Positions 36,186 to 48,166 are shown, numbered from the stretch's first letter. The stretch is DNA of 64,000 nucleotides from Lactarius indigo (GCA_025766275.1 JAFKAC010000006.1:806001-870000); one strand, 5' to 3'. Numbers and translations are program-made. The notes: generated from the sequence alone by a model not told the origin.

Positions 36186-38892
36186 CATCATATTGATACC
36201 GATATACCTAGAATTCGGGTACGTAGGACTTCGATGAGGTGACTGGGGGTATCTATCGAGAGGATGTTCCGGAAATTTCCCTTGTGGAGGTAGAAGATCA
36301 TACGTCCGTTGCTCGTCCCCATTATCATGGTCAACCTCTGGTCTCCGCAATCGCCACATTTCCTTTGACCGCCTCCTTTGACCTGTCACTGTATTCCATC
36401 CTTTGCTCGTCTATAACACCTCGCTCCTCATCTTGTCCCCCTTCAAGTTGTCTACGCCGCTCTTCTAACTTGTTGAACTAAAGTGCATGCGTTCTTGACC
36501 ACACCTCGGACTGCGGTATGATGGTACTGCTTCCTTTCCTCTCCTTCGTTTCCATTTACCTTCTCTTCGGCTTTATTTCCCTTTGCCGCCCGTTCGCTGT
36601 CCCAGTCCTATTTTCTAGTCTGTCTTTTGCACAATGTTCCTGCAAGCGTTTGTCCAAGAAAGTTAATAATCTGCTGTCGAATCATTAACTTTCTCGGCTG
36701 TGCCGTCAGGGCGTAATTATGCAGATTCGTGACATACCTCGCGCACCGACTCGGGAGGAAAGGAGCAGGGTCACGAGCGAGAGAAGAATCTCCCCAATCG
36801 ACGCTGGTACTTGTAAGCTGTGTTTGGTCCGAACCACATTGCGTGCACCGGCACGAAACTTCGTGCTCTCGATTTTGACTCGAAGCCACTGTGTCTTTGA
36901 TATGCCACCTAGATTCTTCGAAAACCGCGTCTATTCACTTCAGTCGGTCTTTGATGTTGGCAGTTTTTGTTCAAAATATACGGTTTCCATTCTGCAAGAT
37001 ACAACGACGGTTTAGCGCAGTCACTTCACTACTGTAGTAGTACTAAGATGGGTATTTCGATCGTTTGTAAGGGGAGGGGGATGTAAGCGGTGTGTAGACG
37101 TAGCGTAGGGCATCTGTAGCATACCAAAGCACATGAGGAATTGGGTAAATTTTAGGTGCCATACCCGTCATGTAGGGCCATGTGCCGGACCAGTCTCCCC
37201 ACAAAAGGAAGGAAGGACTGTTTACGAGGACGCACGCAGCTCTTTAAGAGGCAGAGCTATCGCAGGAAGGGTTCAAAAATACTCCAGGAAAAGGGGCGAC
37301 CAGGCTGGGTGTTGGTATCTTGAGGGCTGGTATCGGGTGAGGAACCTTCTTCAGACGAGGCTTCTGAACTTAACCCCTGCGAAGATATTGAAAAGGTTAA
37401 AGCTCATATACCACAAGCAGGAACTTAAAGTTAGAGCGTCTGGATACCCGAAAGCTACAACGAGACATCTGAGCACGCATGTGGGAAGAAGAGTCCCTAA
37501 GTTGCTGAGTAACCCCTGAGGCCTCGGCGGAACGTGTTGTCTGCGCAGAGTAACGCGTGATATTCCTATGGCGTGGAGCAAGTGAAGGCTCGAGGGCGGT
37601 CTCACTAACCCCGGTGATGATCAAAAATCTTCGACCACCGAAGATTAGCAGTGGGAGTGGCCAGCACCTGGGCTAAGTGATAATGTGAGAAGCTGCAACT
37701 TGAATGAGTTGGATTGCTGTAACGCCGGGCCCAGCCGTGAGCACCAGTTGCCTCGAAGTGCTGCAGATAGGAACTGAGTGCGGCGTTAAGCTGAGAACAA
37801 GGCTCGGGCGGCGCTTGATCGCCTGGGTTGGCGTTGTTGGGGTCCTTACCGTAGCAAGGGCGGTGAAAAGGTGGCAGGTCTGGTCAACGCACAGGATGGG
37901 AGGGTGACAGATACAAATACAGATGACAGCACAAATGCAGAGTCTCGATACCAGAAAAGCATTGATAGCCATCCACGAAGTGCGAGTCGAGACCAATCTA
38001 GAGCAGATTCATAGATATCGGACCTGTTTTAAGAACCCAAGAACAACGGTCGACAGTATCTGTAGATATCCGGAAGTCTGCTTTCCTCGCGTCGAAGGGC
38101 ATGTGTTTCTTGGATCGATTTCAGCCCCTGACGTTCTAGAAGTCTCTTGGAACTTCCATTGGGTATCATACCATTCAAAGGAGCGTCTTCGAATGATTCC
38201 TAAAGCCACCATTACCGTTTAAGCTTAACTGCACCCGCGAACGAAGAAACAAGGACTCTACAGCCCCTTGCGACTTCCTCGTTATGCGGCTGTTAGCGAG
38301 CCTAAATTGTATGGTGAGCCAGCAATCGCCCTGCGCATGGCCTCATGTTGCCGGAGTCAGGTGATAGGTGTGCTTCGTTTTGATTCCTCCGGTGATTGTG
38401 CACCTTTCCAAAAAAAAAAAAAGGACAAGGCGTCTAAAATAGATCGTCTCGACTCTTCGAAGAATGGAGACGGAAAATCCCCCGCCTCCCCAAGATAGAA
38501 GGCTGCGAGTAAGTAACCTCTTGCGTGCTGGTAAGGCGATATTCGGTTCATTAGCGGCACTAGACGACGCGCGATAACGAGCTGAATAGGACACTTTCTC
38601 GATTGACCCTTTTCCATCTATTCAGTAAATGTTCTAAATGGTACTTCGAATCACGTCCCAGTTGGGGGTATCGTGGGTACCAGGTCGTACAACCGTGCAA
38701 CCACATGAATCAGCATGAATGGGGTTCAAGAACAGGGCCGCCATTCTGATGAGAAGCCTATCGATTGCAATAGAACGTGCACTCGCGGTTAGAATTAATC
38801 GACAAGCGACCCTGTTGCGACTTGTGAGGATACAGGCGGGGGATAGTCTTTCAGTGGTTGTCTGTCGCATTCGAGTCCACTAGATTAGCCAT
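36186..38892. other. 2.7-kb region, no supported gene
   Basis: The 5' part is the 3' flank of the Smr gene. The longest frames (37133-37519 +, 37923-38222 + and 36608-36889 -) show no recognisable domain and no consistent splice model. The minus-strand frame at 36608-36889 contains SCRCTQCG and could be a transposase relic, which I cannot support. An A-tract of 12 occurs at 38410-38421. It may contain eroded mobile sequence. Confidence 0.3.
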
Positions 38893-39312
38893 TTACAAGA
38901 GTTGACAGGACAAAAGCACGTACGCTCTCCTTTCCCACACGTTCTCGCTGCTTGTACCCAATCTGCGTCTCGCCCACCACTCTGCACGGTGCTTAATCCA
39001 CGCATCGCGCCGTTGCTCCGGGTGCAGTCCCTTGACGCTCAGACAGAACTTGAACTCGTTCCATTTTGCCGAACAGTGCGCCATCTCACCGAAACGGTAT
39101 ATCGATTTAAGCTGCGTTCCTAGAACTGGCCCCAAACTGTGTGAACTTGAGCAGGCCCAGGAGAACAAAACGGAAGAAAGCATACTGTTACATGAGAGGA
39201 AATCGTCAAAGACGCTCATGCAGCCGGGAACGTCCTCGACCGTAGGATGTAATTGACGAAGACGCGCTTCCTCTTGAGAAACTGCAGTCTCGAATGCGAC
39301 GCTCTCGGTCAT
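38893..39312 (-). CDS. Emi1-like twin CX9C protein (DUF3128)
   Basis: A small protein with a twin CX9C pattern: CMSVFDDFLSC in exon 1 and CSAKWNEFKFC in exon 2. The family-typical YRFGEMAHC, CLSVKGLHPEQRRDAWIKHRAEWWARRR and SSENVWE follow. One intron starts GTATGC after TCATGTAACA and ends TTCTAG, giving N-R-T-Q-L-K. Twin CX9C proteins are usually imported into the mitochondrial intermembrane space; yeast Emi1 is linked to respiration and early meiotic gene induction, so this is a family-level inference. The C-terminus may continue through a further intron (GTACGTG...TCTAG) rather than stop at 38893. Divergent from the next gene by 66 bp. Confidence 0.82.
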   Translation of the reverse strand: MTESVAFETAVSQEEARLRQLHPTVEDVPGCMSVFDDFLSCNSMLSSVLFSWACSSSHSLGPVLGTQLKSIYRFGEMAHCSAKWNEFKFCLSVKGLHPEQRRDAWIKHRAEWWARRRLGTSSENVWERRAYVLLSCQLL

Positions 39313-39378
39313 CGTGACGTCGAAGTGACCGTTCCTCGAGCAGTTCAGCCGGCTTATACGGCCCGCTAGGTTACCAGG
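39313..39378. promoter_or_regulatory. 66-bp bidirectional promoter, Emi1-like / HAD hydrolase
   Basis: Two start codons face away from each other with only 66 bases between them. The interval has TGACGTCGA (CRE-like) at about 39315-39323 and a CTTATACGG stretch. Both genes must share control elements. Confidence 0.5.
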
Positions 39379-40341
39379 ATGATTCGTTTGGTCACCTTCG
39401 ATGCGCTACATACCCTCATTACACCACGCAAAGCTATCCACGTCCAATATTCTGAAGTATTTCGCCCATATCTTGGCACGCTCCCGCCCGACGCAATCTC
39501 TCGTTCGTTCAAGCTCGGTGTGCTCTTCTGTCATTTCCGCGTAATCACTGCGAGGTCCTAAGCAACGGCACGGCAGCACTGCGACAGCTCCAAGCAGAAA
39601 AGCCATCTTATCGTGCAGGTGCAGAGAGATGGTGGAGCGATGTCATTTCACGCACGGCCTACGGGCGCCGGCGCCGACGCCCAAGCAGTTGAAAAACATC
39701 TTGGTTCAATAGTGCCGACCCTCATGAAGCGATTCAGCTCACGCGAAGGATACCGTCTATTTGACGACACTCTTGAGACGCGTGAGTCTACCCTAGCTTG
39801 TGGCTGTAATCGTGCTGATATGCGATAGTTCGCACACTTCGTGCTATGGGCGTGCGGACGGGTCTCATCACCAATGCGGATGCACGAATAGGTGTGTTGT
39901 CGTGTGACGTGGTGCGACGACCGTGTATTTATGACTTGCGCAGTGACTGTTCTCGAAGACCTCGGAGTAAAGGAGTACCTCTCGCCTGTGGTTATAAGCG
40001 AAATTGAACGCGTGGAAAAGCCATCGATATCTATTTTTCTGGCTGCGTGTGCACGCGGACGTGTCACACAGTTGGAGACCTTACATGTTGGCGACGATCT
40101 CAAAGAGTAAGCAGCGTTGTATCTGTGCATGGCTTCCGTGTTCATCAAAGCTCGATACAGCGATTACCTTGGAGCAGAAAATGCGGGGCTTCATGCGTTG
40201 TTACTGCGGAGGACGGAAGGAGATGAAGACCGTGAGCGGGAAAATGCTAAGGTGGATCTTAGGACCATTAAGGGTCTGAACACCGTCAACAGTTTGTACG
40301 ATGTAGTTGCATGGGTCGAAAGAATGAACACGAAGGAGTGA
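39379..40341 (+). CDS. HAD-superfamily hydrolase (HDHD3-like)
   Basis: A soluble phosphatase/dehalogenase-fold protein. Motif I is VTFDALHTLITPR (nucleophile Asp), motif II TGLITNADAR, motif III the Lys of ERVEKPSISIF, and motif IV LHVGDDLKE/DYLGAENAGLHALLLRR. The cap region reads HVQYSEVFRPYLGTL, LQAEKPSYRAG, ERWWSDVISRT, VPTLMKRFSSREGYRLFDD. Introns of about 50-60 nt fit between blocks. One frame break at 39658-39659 (CC in GGCCTACG) is repaired by losing one C, giving RTATGAGADAQAV. Substrate unknown. It converges with the mitochondrial bS6 gene. Confidence 0.82.
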
Positions 40342-40408
40342 GCACAACCCATGGCTGTGGTCGCGAATCCGAAAGATTATGAAGTAGATGCGCAAACAAG
40401 GCGCCAAC

Positions 40409-40887
40409 TCATAACGGGACAGTAGCTACATTTCGAGCAGGGTTGATAGTTTTTGGCTGCTTCCATGCAACGTCCTCGATTCGCTCGCCCATCTTCAGCA
40501 CCGTGGCACGGACAACGCGCGGGTCTTTTCGGAGGAGTTTGCTCAGACTTTTCTGCTTCTCGGGTGACGCGTCGAAGTGCATTGTCCAGTAGCTGGTAGT
40601 GATCGCATTTAATTTTTGAAAGGTACAAAATAAGATGACTGAACATACTCTCCGTGATCATGATTGGTTCCATGTGAGCGCATGCGTTGAGGGAGAGTCT
40701 CGGTGCCCCAGTATTGAATTCCGCGAACGACGCCGCCATTGCCGAGAATGTGCGTGGCAGCCAGGCGAACAAGGCCTTTAATTTGTCGCTGTGGATACGA
40801 AGGTAAAAAAGGACCCTTGAACATAATTTATGAACATACATATTCAGGATTGTGCGCGGCGATACATAAGACCTGATAAAATGGCAT
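40409..40887 (-). CDS. MRP17: mitochondrial small ribosomal subunit protein bS6m
   Basis: Three exons fit. MPFYQVLCIAAHNPEY is spliced (GTATGT...CCACAG) to RQIKGLVRLAATHILGNGGVVRGI, then WGTETLPQRMRSHGTNHDHGE. A second intron (GTATGTTC...TACCAG) leads to YWTMHFDASPEKQ, LLRKDPRVVRATVLKMGERIEDV, ending ATVPL. The pattern Y..WGT..LPQRM...G.YW.MHFD and DPRV.R is characteristic of mitochondrial bS6 (yeast Mrp17). Length and structure match the family and no frame break is present. The protein acts in the mitochondrial small ribosomal subunit. Confidence 0.9.
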
Positions 40888-41072
40888 TGTGCACTGAAGT
40901 GACCGACAGCCCAAGGCTGGCTCACTTCTGAACCTGGTCACGGTCCGGGCGGGACGAGAGTACGGCCCGGGGTATTGGCCAGCTCACTTGGCAGCGTGTC
41001 AAGAACGTCTGCTTTCAAGTTGCGTGTGAGCACATTTCATATCCCCAAGCCGTCTATCCAATACCATCGAAA

Positions 41073-44000
41073 ATGTCCATGAAAGCTGTGAGTCCCTTCT
41101 TTTATTTCGTTGTCGCATCGGATCCTAATAATAAGCTTCCCCCGCGATAGATCGTAAAAAGTCAGTTGGTATAAATAGAGCTTCTCGAGCTTATTTGAAA
41201 ACTCTTTTCACTAGGCGTCATCTCAGGGGACTCCCTTGTTCTCCGTGGTCGCCCTGGCCCCCAAGGACAGCTACCTAAGGAAAGGTGAGCCCCTCGCACT
41301 CTGTGGCTGTTCGTCATGTTGACCGATCCTTCAAGGATCCTTCATCTCGCGGATGTCTCGTCACCAAGGCTCGGAAACGCATCTAGAGAGGATGAAGTAG
41401 GTAATCGTTGGCTCAATTATGTGTGCTTGGCTCATCGTTGGTACTCTGCAAGCCCTGGGCATACGAAGCACGCGAATTCCTACGCGCGCTGACTGTTGGC
41501 AAAGAAATAGCGTTCACGTCATCACATCAGCTCCCACCCGGAGAAGGAGATATTACCCCGTGATCTTGGCAACGGCGAGGTCAACGGTGTTGACATTACC
41601 AACGAATTACTACTGAATGGCTGGGCTAAAGTGAAAGAATTCAAGCGCGACCCGACCGAGGATGACCTTCGACGGAAAGGCCTCGAATCGGAGGCAAAGT
41701 CTGCTGGCCGTGGCCAATGGAACCCTCACGGACCACAGGTGAGTCGGTTCTTTGGATTGGAGAGTGACATTCATCCTTGTTTCTTCTTAGGCCCGGCAGG
41801 TCGTACACAACATGCCTTTAGATTCGCAAGGGTTCATCAACGAATGGAAAGGAAAACAGCTCGACGGTAGGTAGATTAACATCCTTTTCCGAATTAGGGA
41901 TTCTCAAATTTTCCAGCTATCGTCGAGTCTGTACGTGACGGAACCACGCTCCGAGTGCGGCTCCTGATGCCTGAGGGCGAACATCAATTCGTCAACATCA
42001 CACTTACAGGAGCACGCAGTCCACGTGCGGCTTCGAAACAAGGAGAAACATCCGAACCATGGGCAGACGAAGTGAGCCACGTTCGGGACTTCTTATGCGC
42101 AACGTGGACAACCAACTTTCTCTTAGGCAAAATACTTCACCGAATCGCGTCTGCTTCAGCGCGCCGTAAAAGTGCAACTCCTCTCGCTGCCCACTACGAC
42201 TGCCACCCCATTTCAAACCAACAGCAGCACTTCACCGGCGCCCGCGAGTATATTTATTGGCATAGGTCAGTTCCCTACTCTCGTGGCTCTCATCTCCATT
42301 GGGTTCACGTAGATCGACTTTTCCAGTTCTGCACCCCGCGGGCAATATTGCCGAGTTCCTCCTCGGTGCCGGCCTTGCTCATTTCGTAGAATGGCACTCG
42401 GGCATGTTAGCACCCTATGGTGGCTCGGAGAGCCTACGGACTGCGGACCGCGCTGCTAAGCAAAAGCGTCTCTGTTTGCACGCAAATGCTGCGACGCCAT
42501 CAGCTATCAGTAGGTCACTATCCGAGACACCCAATGGCGCGGCACGGTTGTTCGAGGGTACCATCGTGCGTGTTTGGTCTGGAGATCAAGTTTCGATTGC
42601 CACGAAGGACGGGAAAGAGCGGAGAATACAGCTGAGCTCAACGCGTGGACCCAAGTGCGTTCATTTCTCCAATTTCGATGACTCGGGCTACATTCACACC
42701 TATACAATGGACAGGTTATCAGACCCCAAACAGGCGTACTACGCTCAAGAAGCTCGAGAATTCCTCCGAAAAAAGTTGATCGGCAAGCATGTCAAGGTGC
42801 ACTGTCGACTTCATCCGCCCTCGCGAAGGCGAGTATGAGGAGCGCGAATCTGCTACCATCCGCTTTGGAAATCAGAATGTGTGGGTTTGGTAGTGGTCTT
42901 GACTACCTGTGTCCTTTTCTGATACGTCCAGTAGCAACATCGCCGAGCAATTGATCGAGAAAGGTCTTGCCAGCGTGGTTAGACACAGACGCGACGATGA
43001 AGATCGTTCCCCCGATTATGACAAGTTAATGGCTGCCGAGCAGACGTTCGTGCAACGCCCGCAATACTCTATCGAGGCGAGCTCACACGTTCATCTAGTG
43101 CTGCGGCAGGAGGGACGGGGCATCCATTCCGGGAAGGAACAACCGGCACCGAGACCGCCGTTAAATCTGTCTGAAGCTAGCAGTCGCGCTGCTCAATTCT
43201 TGAACGGCTTCAAACGGTTAGGCAGAATTCCGGCGGTAGGTCGACTTATGTCGCTGCTGGGTCACGATTCAAGTAGTGTTTCCACAACTTTCATTTTGTT
43301 CGTGTAGACACTGAGCAAGGTTCCATGGCCGACAGAATCTTCCTCCCTAAGGACAACCAAGTCCTCACCCTCGTACTCGGCGGTAAAGTATTTTACCCTT
43401 CTTACGGCCTTCCATTGCTAATTACCTAATAGGAATCCGTGCCCCCCGAACCGCGCGTAACGTATCCGAGAAAAGCTGAACCGTATGGCTCTGAGGCGGC
43501 AGAATTTGCAACACGACGATACATGCAACGGGATGTCGAGATCGAGATCGAGACGACAGACAAGTCTGGGGGATTCATTGGCGCTTTGTATTTCAACAAA
43601 AACGAAAATGCCGCTGTTACACTTGTTTCTGAGGGCCTAGCAACCGTTCATTCATTTTCGGCGGACCCACTTCCCTGGGCAAAGCAGCTATACGATGCCG
43701 AGGTGCGCCAAAAAATTCTTCTCTTAGAGTATTCTAAGTAACGCATCGCTCAGGAAGAGGCCTAAAAAAGCACGACGGAATGTACGCCTACAACGTGTGC
43801 TGCATTTGCAACTTTAGCTGACAAGCAAGATAGATCTGGTCTGACTATGATGAGACTGCCGCGAAGCAAGCAGAGGCTGAACCAGAGGAAGACTTTGGCG
43901 CGCGAAAACCAGAATACATTGACATCATCATCAGCGATGTCCGGGCAAAGAATGGTTTCAGCTTCTCAGTACAAATACTGAACACTGAAGGTGATCTTCT

Positions 44001-44732
44001 TCTCACTGCCTGCTTACAGCCAGTGTTTGACCTGCTGCCATAGGGATCGCATCACTAGCACAACTTATGCGTGATTTTTCTACACACCACAAAGTCACTG
44101 CTTCGCCACCGGGCTTTGTGCCGAAAGCTGGCGATCTTGTTTCGGCGAAGTTCTCTGATGGAGCGTGGTATCGCGCAAAGATCCGCCGCGCATCGCCCGT
44201 CAAGCGCGAGGCTGAGGTGACCTTCATCGACTACGGCAACCAAGACACAATTGGTTTTACGAACATCCGCCCCCTCGACCCGAAGTTCCGCACAGCTGAC
44301 CTGGTCAAGCACACGATGCGCGTCTAAGGCACGTGACCTTTTCCTTGTCACCAACCACATTGATTCTGACTCGTCAGTGCAGCTTTGTGAAACTCGTCGG
44401 CGAGGAGAGCGAATACCGCCAAGAAGCAGTCGACCGCTTCCGCCAGCTGTGTGACGGGCGCAAGCTGGTCGCCAACGTCGACCACAAAGAAGGTTCTACG
44501 CTTCACCTCCGACTCATTGACCCCGCGGACCCGGCGACGGCAGAAGACTCACTTGCGTCAATCAACGTGGACTTGGTCCGCGAAGGTCTCGCATCTGTCG
44601 ATCGCAAGGGGTGCAAGTACATCTCATCGTACCCGCACGTGGTGAAGAAGCTCCAAGAGGCCGTCTCATGGAGCGAAGCGCGATCGGTATGGGATGTTTG
44701 AGTTTGGTGACGTCGAAGAGGATGACGAATGA
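41073..44732 (+). CDS. snd1: Tudor staphylococcal nuclease (SND1/Tudor-SN)
   Basis: A multi-domain RNA-binding protein with staphylococcal-nuclease-like repeats and a Tudor domain, active in RNA decay, stress granules and splicing. Visible blocks in order: AIVKSVISGDSLVLRGRPGPQ, WAYEAREFLRALTVGKEIAF, ELLLNGWAKVKEFKR, VNITLTGARSPR, HPAGNIAEFLLGAGLA, YYAQEAREFLRKKLIGKHV, SNIAEQLIEKGLASVVRHRRDDEDRSPDYDKLMAAEQ, IFLPKDNQVLTLVLGG, EPYGSEAAEFATRRYMQRDVE, GFIGALYFNKNENAAVTLV, PEYIDIIISDVRAKNGFSFSVQILN. The Tudor core is DGAWYRAKIRR...AEVTFIDYGNQDT, and the end is MFEFGDVEEDDE. About eight single extra bases break the frame (41537-41539, 42797-42803, 43112-43114, 43239-43240, 43246-43247, 43471-43474, 43761-43762, 44691-44693). 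A paralogous relic is possible but error is likelier. Confidence 0.88.
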
Positions 44733-45537
44733 GGTAGTCATGTAATTCTACCTGGTGCCGAGACCCTACGAATATTTCACGGGAGCCAATGCGGTTTAGC
44801 TTGGATTATCACTCTTCCGTTGTTCTCATGAAGTTGTGGGTCGTCCCGATGGCTACGATACGGTCGGTTTTCAAGTTGGTTCATCGGCTACAACCAGTCC
44901 TATTCCGCGGCCAAGAACAAAGGTTGATTCAAATCATGACGCCCTAATTGTGAAACGTCAATACCCCGCCCAACCTCCGCTGTGGCCCCATCATGAATGG
45001 CGTAAATGGCGACGTAAACACCCGTATGTGCTGTAATGACCTTCGCCGGGTTGAATCATTCCGAGCTACTTCTGTCAACATCGGGCCAGTCAGCCCGGAA
45101 TCAGCGTCTTCCATTGTGCTAAATCAACACATAGCAACATCCGTGACACAGCCACATGTGTGTGTTCCCGCAGTGCGTGATAACAGGAAGCTATGAAGAA
45201 CGAGTCTTCCTCAAGTGCTCTATGGGCGTAATATTTGGGGCACAGCGTCCATACTTGGTGCTGTGTGGTACACAGCACCTGTTCCCCGGAACTCGCATTG
45301 TTGCACTGTGCTGCAGTGCTGAGTAGACCAACACGTGTTACACACGTTGGAACGGGTAATCCAACTGATGCTTGTGAGCGCCTAAACGATTACGCGGCTG
45401 CGCCCTCTGGACCTCCTGACGTCGAGAACGGGCTACTGAAACTGCGGTAGGCGATCCTGTCGTTATTGATAGGTTATAATTCAGTCATCGCCACGTCGTA
45501 TCATTTTCACTTCTTTCCCTCACTTTACTCCCGCATC
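44733..45537. other. intergenic, no supported gene
   Basis: About 800 bases after SND1. Only short frames without recognisable protein. The last 80 bases are pyrimidine-rich, as in many fungal 5' UTRs. Confidence 0.4.
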
Positions 45538-46690
45538 ATGAGCTTCGTTTCACCTGCAGAACCCCCTCTTCACCCTAATGTGACAGTCGAGGATGCCTCA
45601 GACGAAGAGTACGTCCCACATGTTAAGGGTGCTGCATCCGCGAGGCTGATCTTACCCTCCTCCGCAAAGGAGCACGATGTCTTACCTGTCGGAATTGCGT
45701 GCGGCAAACGCAGAGAAACCCTTGCCCCCACTCTTTTCTCCACTACTTGAACCCCCCATCCTCCACCATCAGGATGGCCGCCCGAGGTCACCACCCCGTT
45801 CACGCTCGAGCCGCACACGAAGCCCAACGAGTAAAACTCAAGGTTCCAAATCAAAGTCGCGCGAGCGGGGCCGGCGCGACGGCAGAGAGCGACGCCCGTC
45901 TGGCGCAGACTCCGTGCTGACCTTCATGCTCGTCGAGGAGGAGCGCAACTCATCCAACCTCAGGGCGCTGCTGCAGGTCACACGTGACCGGCTGGAGACA
46001 GAGACCCGCCGGGCGGACGCGGCCGAGAGCCGTGCGACGATTGCCGAGGCACGTGTACGGGAGGGTACAAGCCGAGCCGTGGCGGCGGAGCAGGCCCAGC
46101 ACCGCAGCGAACTGGAAACTGCGCGCGCACAGGAGGAGACCAAACGCGTGCAGATGCAGACGGAGACGGCGGAGCGCGAGCTGCGCCGCGTGACGAACGA
46201 GCTGCAGCGCCTGACGCGGCAGAAGGAGGAGGCCGAGGCGGCCGCGGCGAAAGCGCGGGACCTGGCGCGCAAATATCAATCTGCGCTGAGGGACTACCAG
46301 GCGCACGAAGAGGGCCGACAGGAGGGAATCCGGTTGGCGCTGTTGAGGCGGTACGATGATGGGAGGGAAGATGGCTGGGAAGAGGGGCGCAACGAAGGTT
46401 GGGACGCTGGCCGGGAGGAAGGGTTCCACGAAGGACGAAAAGCGGGATTCGAGGAGGGCCATGAAATGGGCAGGAGGGAAGAACGGAGGTACGCGGGGCA
46501 GTTATACGACCGCTGGAAGGAGGCGCCAAGCTCAAGACATTTCGACGAGGTCGAAGCGGTGATCCCGGACAGGTCTTTGTTCAGCAAAGGGGGGAGAAGC
46601 GAGGTACGTCGCGCTCGGTCGTTCTCAGGTGGTGACAGCGAACACTCAAATATCCGGACAGAGCCAGGAACGCACGCGGACCTGGGTTGA
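45538..46690 (+). CDS. coiled-coil protein with GX3-repeat helix (Yae1-like motif)
   Basis: The protein starts MSFVSPAEPPLHPNVTVEDASDEEY, continues MSYLSELRAANAEKPLPPLFS and has a basic Arg/Ser-rich part. A long coiled coil follows (about 45930-46320; VLTFMLVEEERNSSNLRALL then many A/E/R heptads). Next comes a run in which Gly recurs every fourth residue ten times (46355-46471; DGREDGWEEGRNEGWDAG...), like the deca-GX3 motif of Yae1/Lto1. It ends with a Ser-rich tail. The 5' part and the main frame join if one G is removed at 45669-45670; otherwise the ATG at 45677 is the start. Yae1 uses this motif to pair with Lto1 in iron-sulfur maturation, but the rest of this protein is unlike Yae1. Function is unknown. 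Confidence 0.72.
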
Positions 46691-46976
46691 ATCTGCCATC
46701 GACGACTCAATTCGTTCGCATTCGCCAAAGCCGCGCGAGGCCTGGCTGCGACGTCGGATGACCCCGGAGCCGTTCCACGAACACGGAGAGAGGCAGTGAT
46801 AGATGATCACGAAAGGACATTGACACTATTTATTTTCGATCACCATCATCATCATCACCATCACATCATCCAGAGGATATCTAATTAGATATTCGTGGGA
46901 ATTTACGGGGCGCAACCAACGGCGACGACGACGAGACTACTTTAAGCTGCTTTGAAAAAATACTGTATCATCATCC
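46691..46976. other. intergenic with (ATC)n microsatellite
   Basis: A short spacer containing an (atc/cac)n-like tract near 46842-46866 before the next gene's start. Confidence 0.5.
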
Positions 46977-48166
46977 ATGGCCACCCTTCCCAAATTACCT
47001 CCTTCTCCAGGCGTCGGTGCACGCAGAAAGGGCCCCAAATCTCTCCCTACCTTGCCCCTCTCTGCCTTTAGTCCACCCAATACAGGCGTATCCGACAACT
47101 TCCCACTCCCACCAAGTCCGAGCACCGTCCATCCGGACTCCGTAATCGATGCCAGCGTTCGGGATTCGATCCCAGAATGGAAAAAGCAGACAGCCGGTTC
47201 CCTCGACGGTCGTGTGAGCGCTGTCGTCGTGAAGGCTAGCGAGGGTGATCTCGAGGGGTACGCCTATGGGATGCCGCCCATTAGTCGTTCCATCACTAAT
47301 TGTTCCCCAGACTCGAATCGCAAGCATCCGAAGCCGGCGTCAGCGTCCTGGCCGCTTCGATACCACTAGACTTGGAGAGGGGGACGATTCCCAACATCCC
47401 CTCGACTAAATTTCGCATCGCCTTCACAGCTTCATTCACCAGTACATCAGATGCCGCCGTCGCTACACTCCAGGCAGCGCTAAAGGCCTGCCACGTCATC
47501 GACATCGATGTTCAAGATTCCGGCGAGGAGGGTTGGGAGAAATTGGAAGATCTCCTCACCAAAGCCACAGCGGAGGCATCCAATACGGGATACATTATCC
47601 TCTGTGGGTATCCCGACGTACTGTTTCTGCACAAGTTACTGATCTGAGACAACTATAGCCAACGTTCTCCCTCCCCCACATGATCTTGTCCTTCCTATCG
47701 TGAAACTGCTCACCCATCCGACCTACCAGTCATATCAGTCGCAAATCGCGGCCCTCTCCCTCATCCCTAGAGTCTACCTTTCTTATGTGCCCCCCACATG
47801 GAACGCACCCACGCCACCCACGCCAGTTCCCGGCCAGGAAGCGCCTACCGCATCAAAGGAACAGAAAGAATGGAAGCGCAGGATTAAGATGTATTGTAAG
47901 TCGTTTGATCATCTATCCCTTGTCCACCCCTTCATCCGCTAACCTCCCGCCGCGTTCGTCTACCAGTGGGCCCTGCTGTTGAAGCGTTCGGTTTCGAGCG
48001 AATAATTTTTGGTTCTGCACCGTCTCCGATCTCTCATGCACCCTCAAACGCGAGCGATTGGTACGAGATAGCGCGCGAATCGTTCGCAGAGCTTGGTGTT
48101 GATCAGGAGAGCGTCGACGCTGTTTTTTGTGGCAACGCAAAACGTGTGTACGCCACGTCGAATTGA
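46977..48166 (+). CDS. amidohydrolase-2-like protein lacking metal ligands
   Basis: Four exons fit in frame. Exon 1 ends DLEG and continues LESQASEAGVSVLAASIPLD. IIL joins NVLPPPHDLVLPIVKLL, and KMY joins LGPAVEAFGFERIIFG. The C-terminus (GFERIIFGSAPSP...WYEIARESFAELG..QESVDAVFCGNAKRVY) follows the amidohydrolase-2 TIM-barrel layout, in which FGSDxP carries a metal-binding Asp and the last motif is NA.R.Y. Here the Asp is Ala. Near the N-terminus VIDASVRD stands where the DxHxH metal site would be. If the family match is right, the protein is catalytically inactive or uses another chemistry. No frame break. I rate family membership moderate and the gene model high. Confidence 0.68.

Noticed and set aside
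36608..36889. Minus-strand frame with SCRCTQCG as a transposase relic
   Set aside because: The cysteine motif is too short, and no catalytic block, terminal repeats or target duplication are visible.
44290..44400. Frameshift in SND1 near 44326
   Set aside because: An intron starting GTCTAAG and ending CGTCAG joins the frames in phase 0.
45838..46535. Long open frames on the minus strand opposite the coiled-coil gene
   Set aside because: They are shadows of GC-rich Arg/Glu/Ala codons; composition is biased and no domain is visible.
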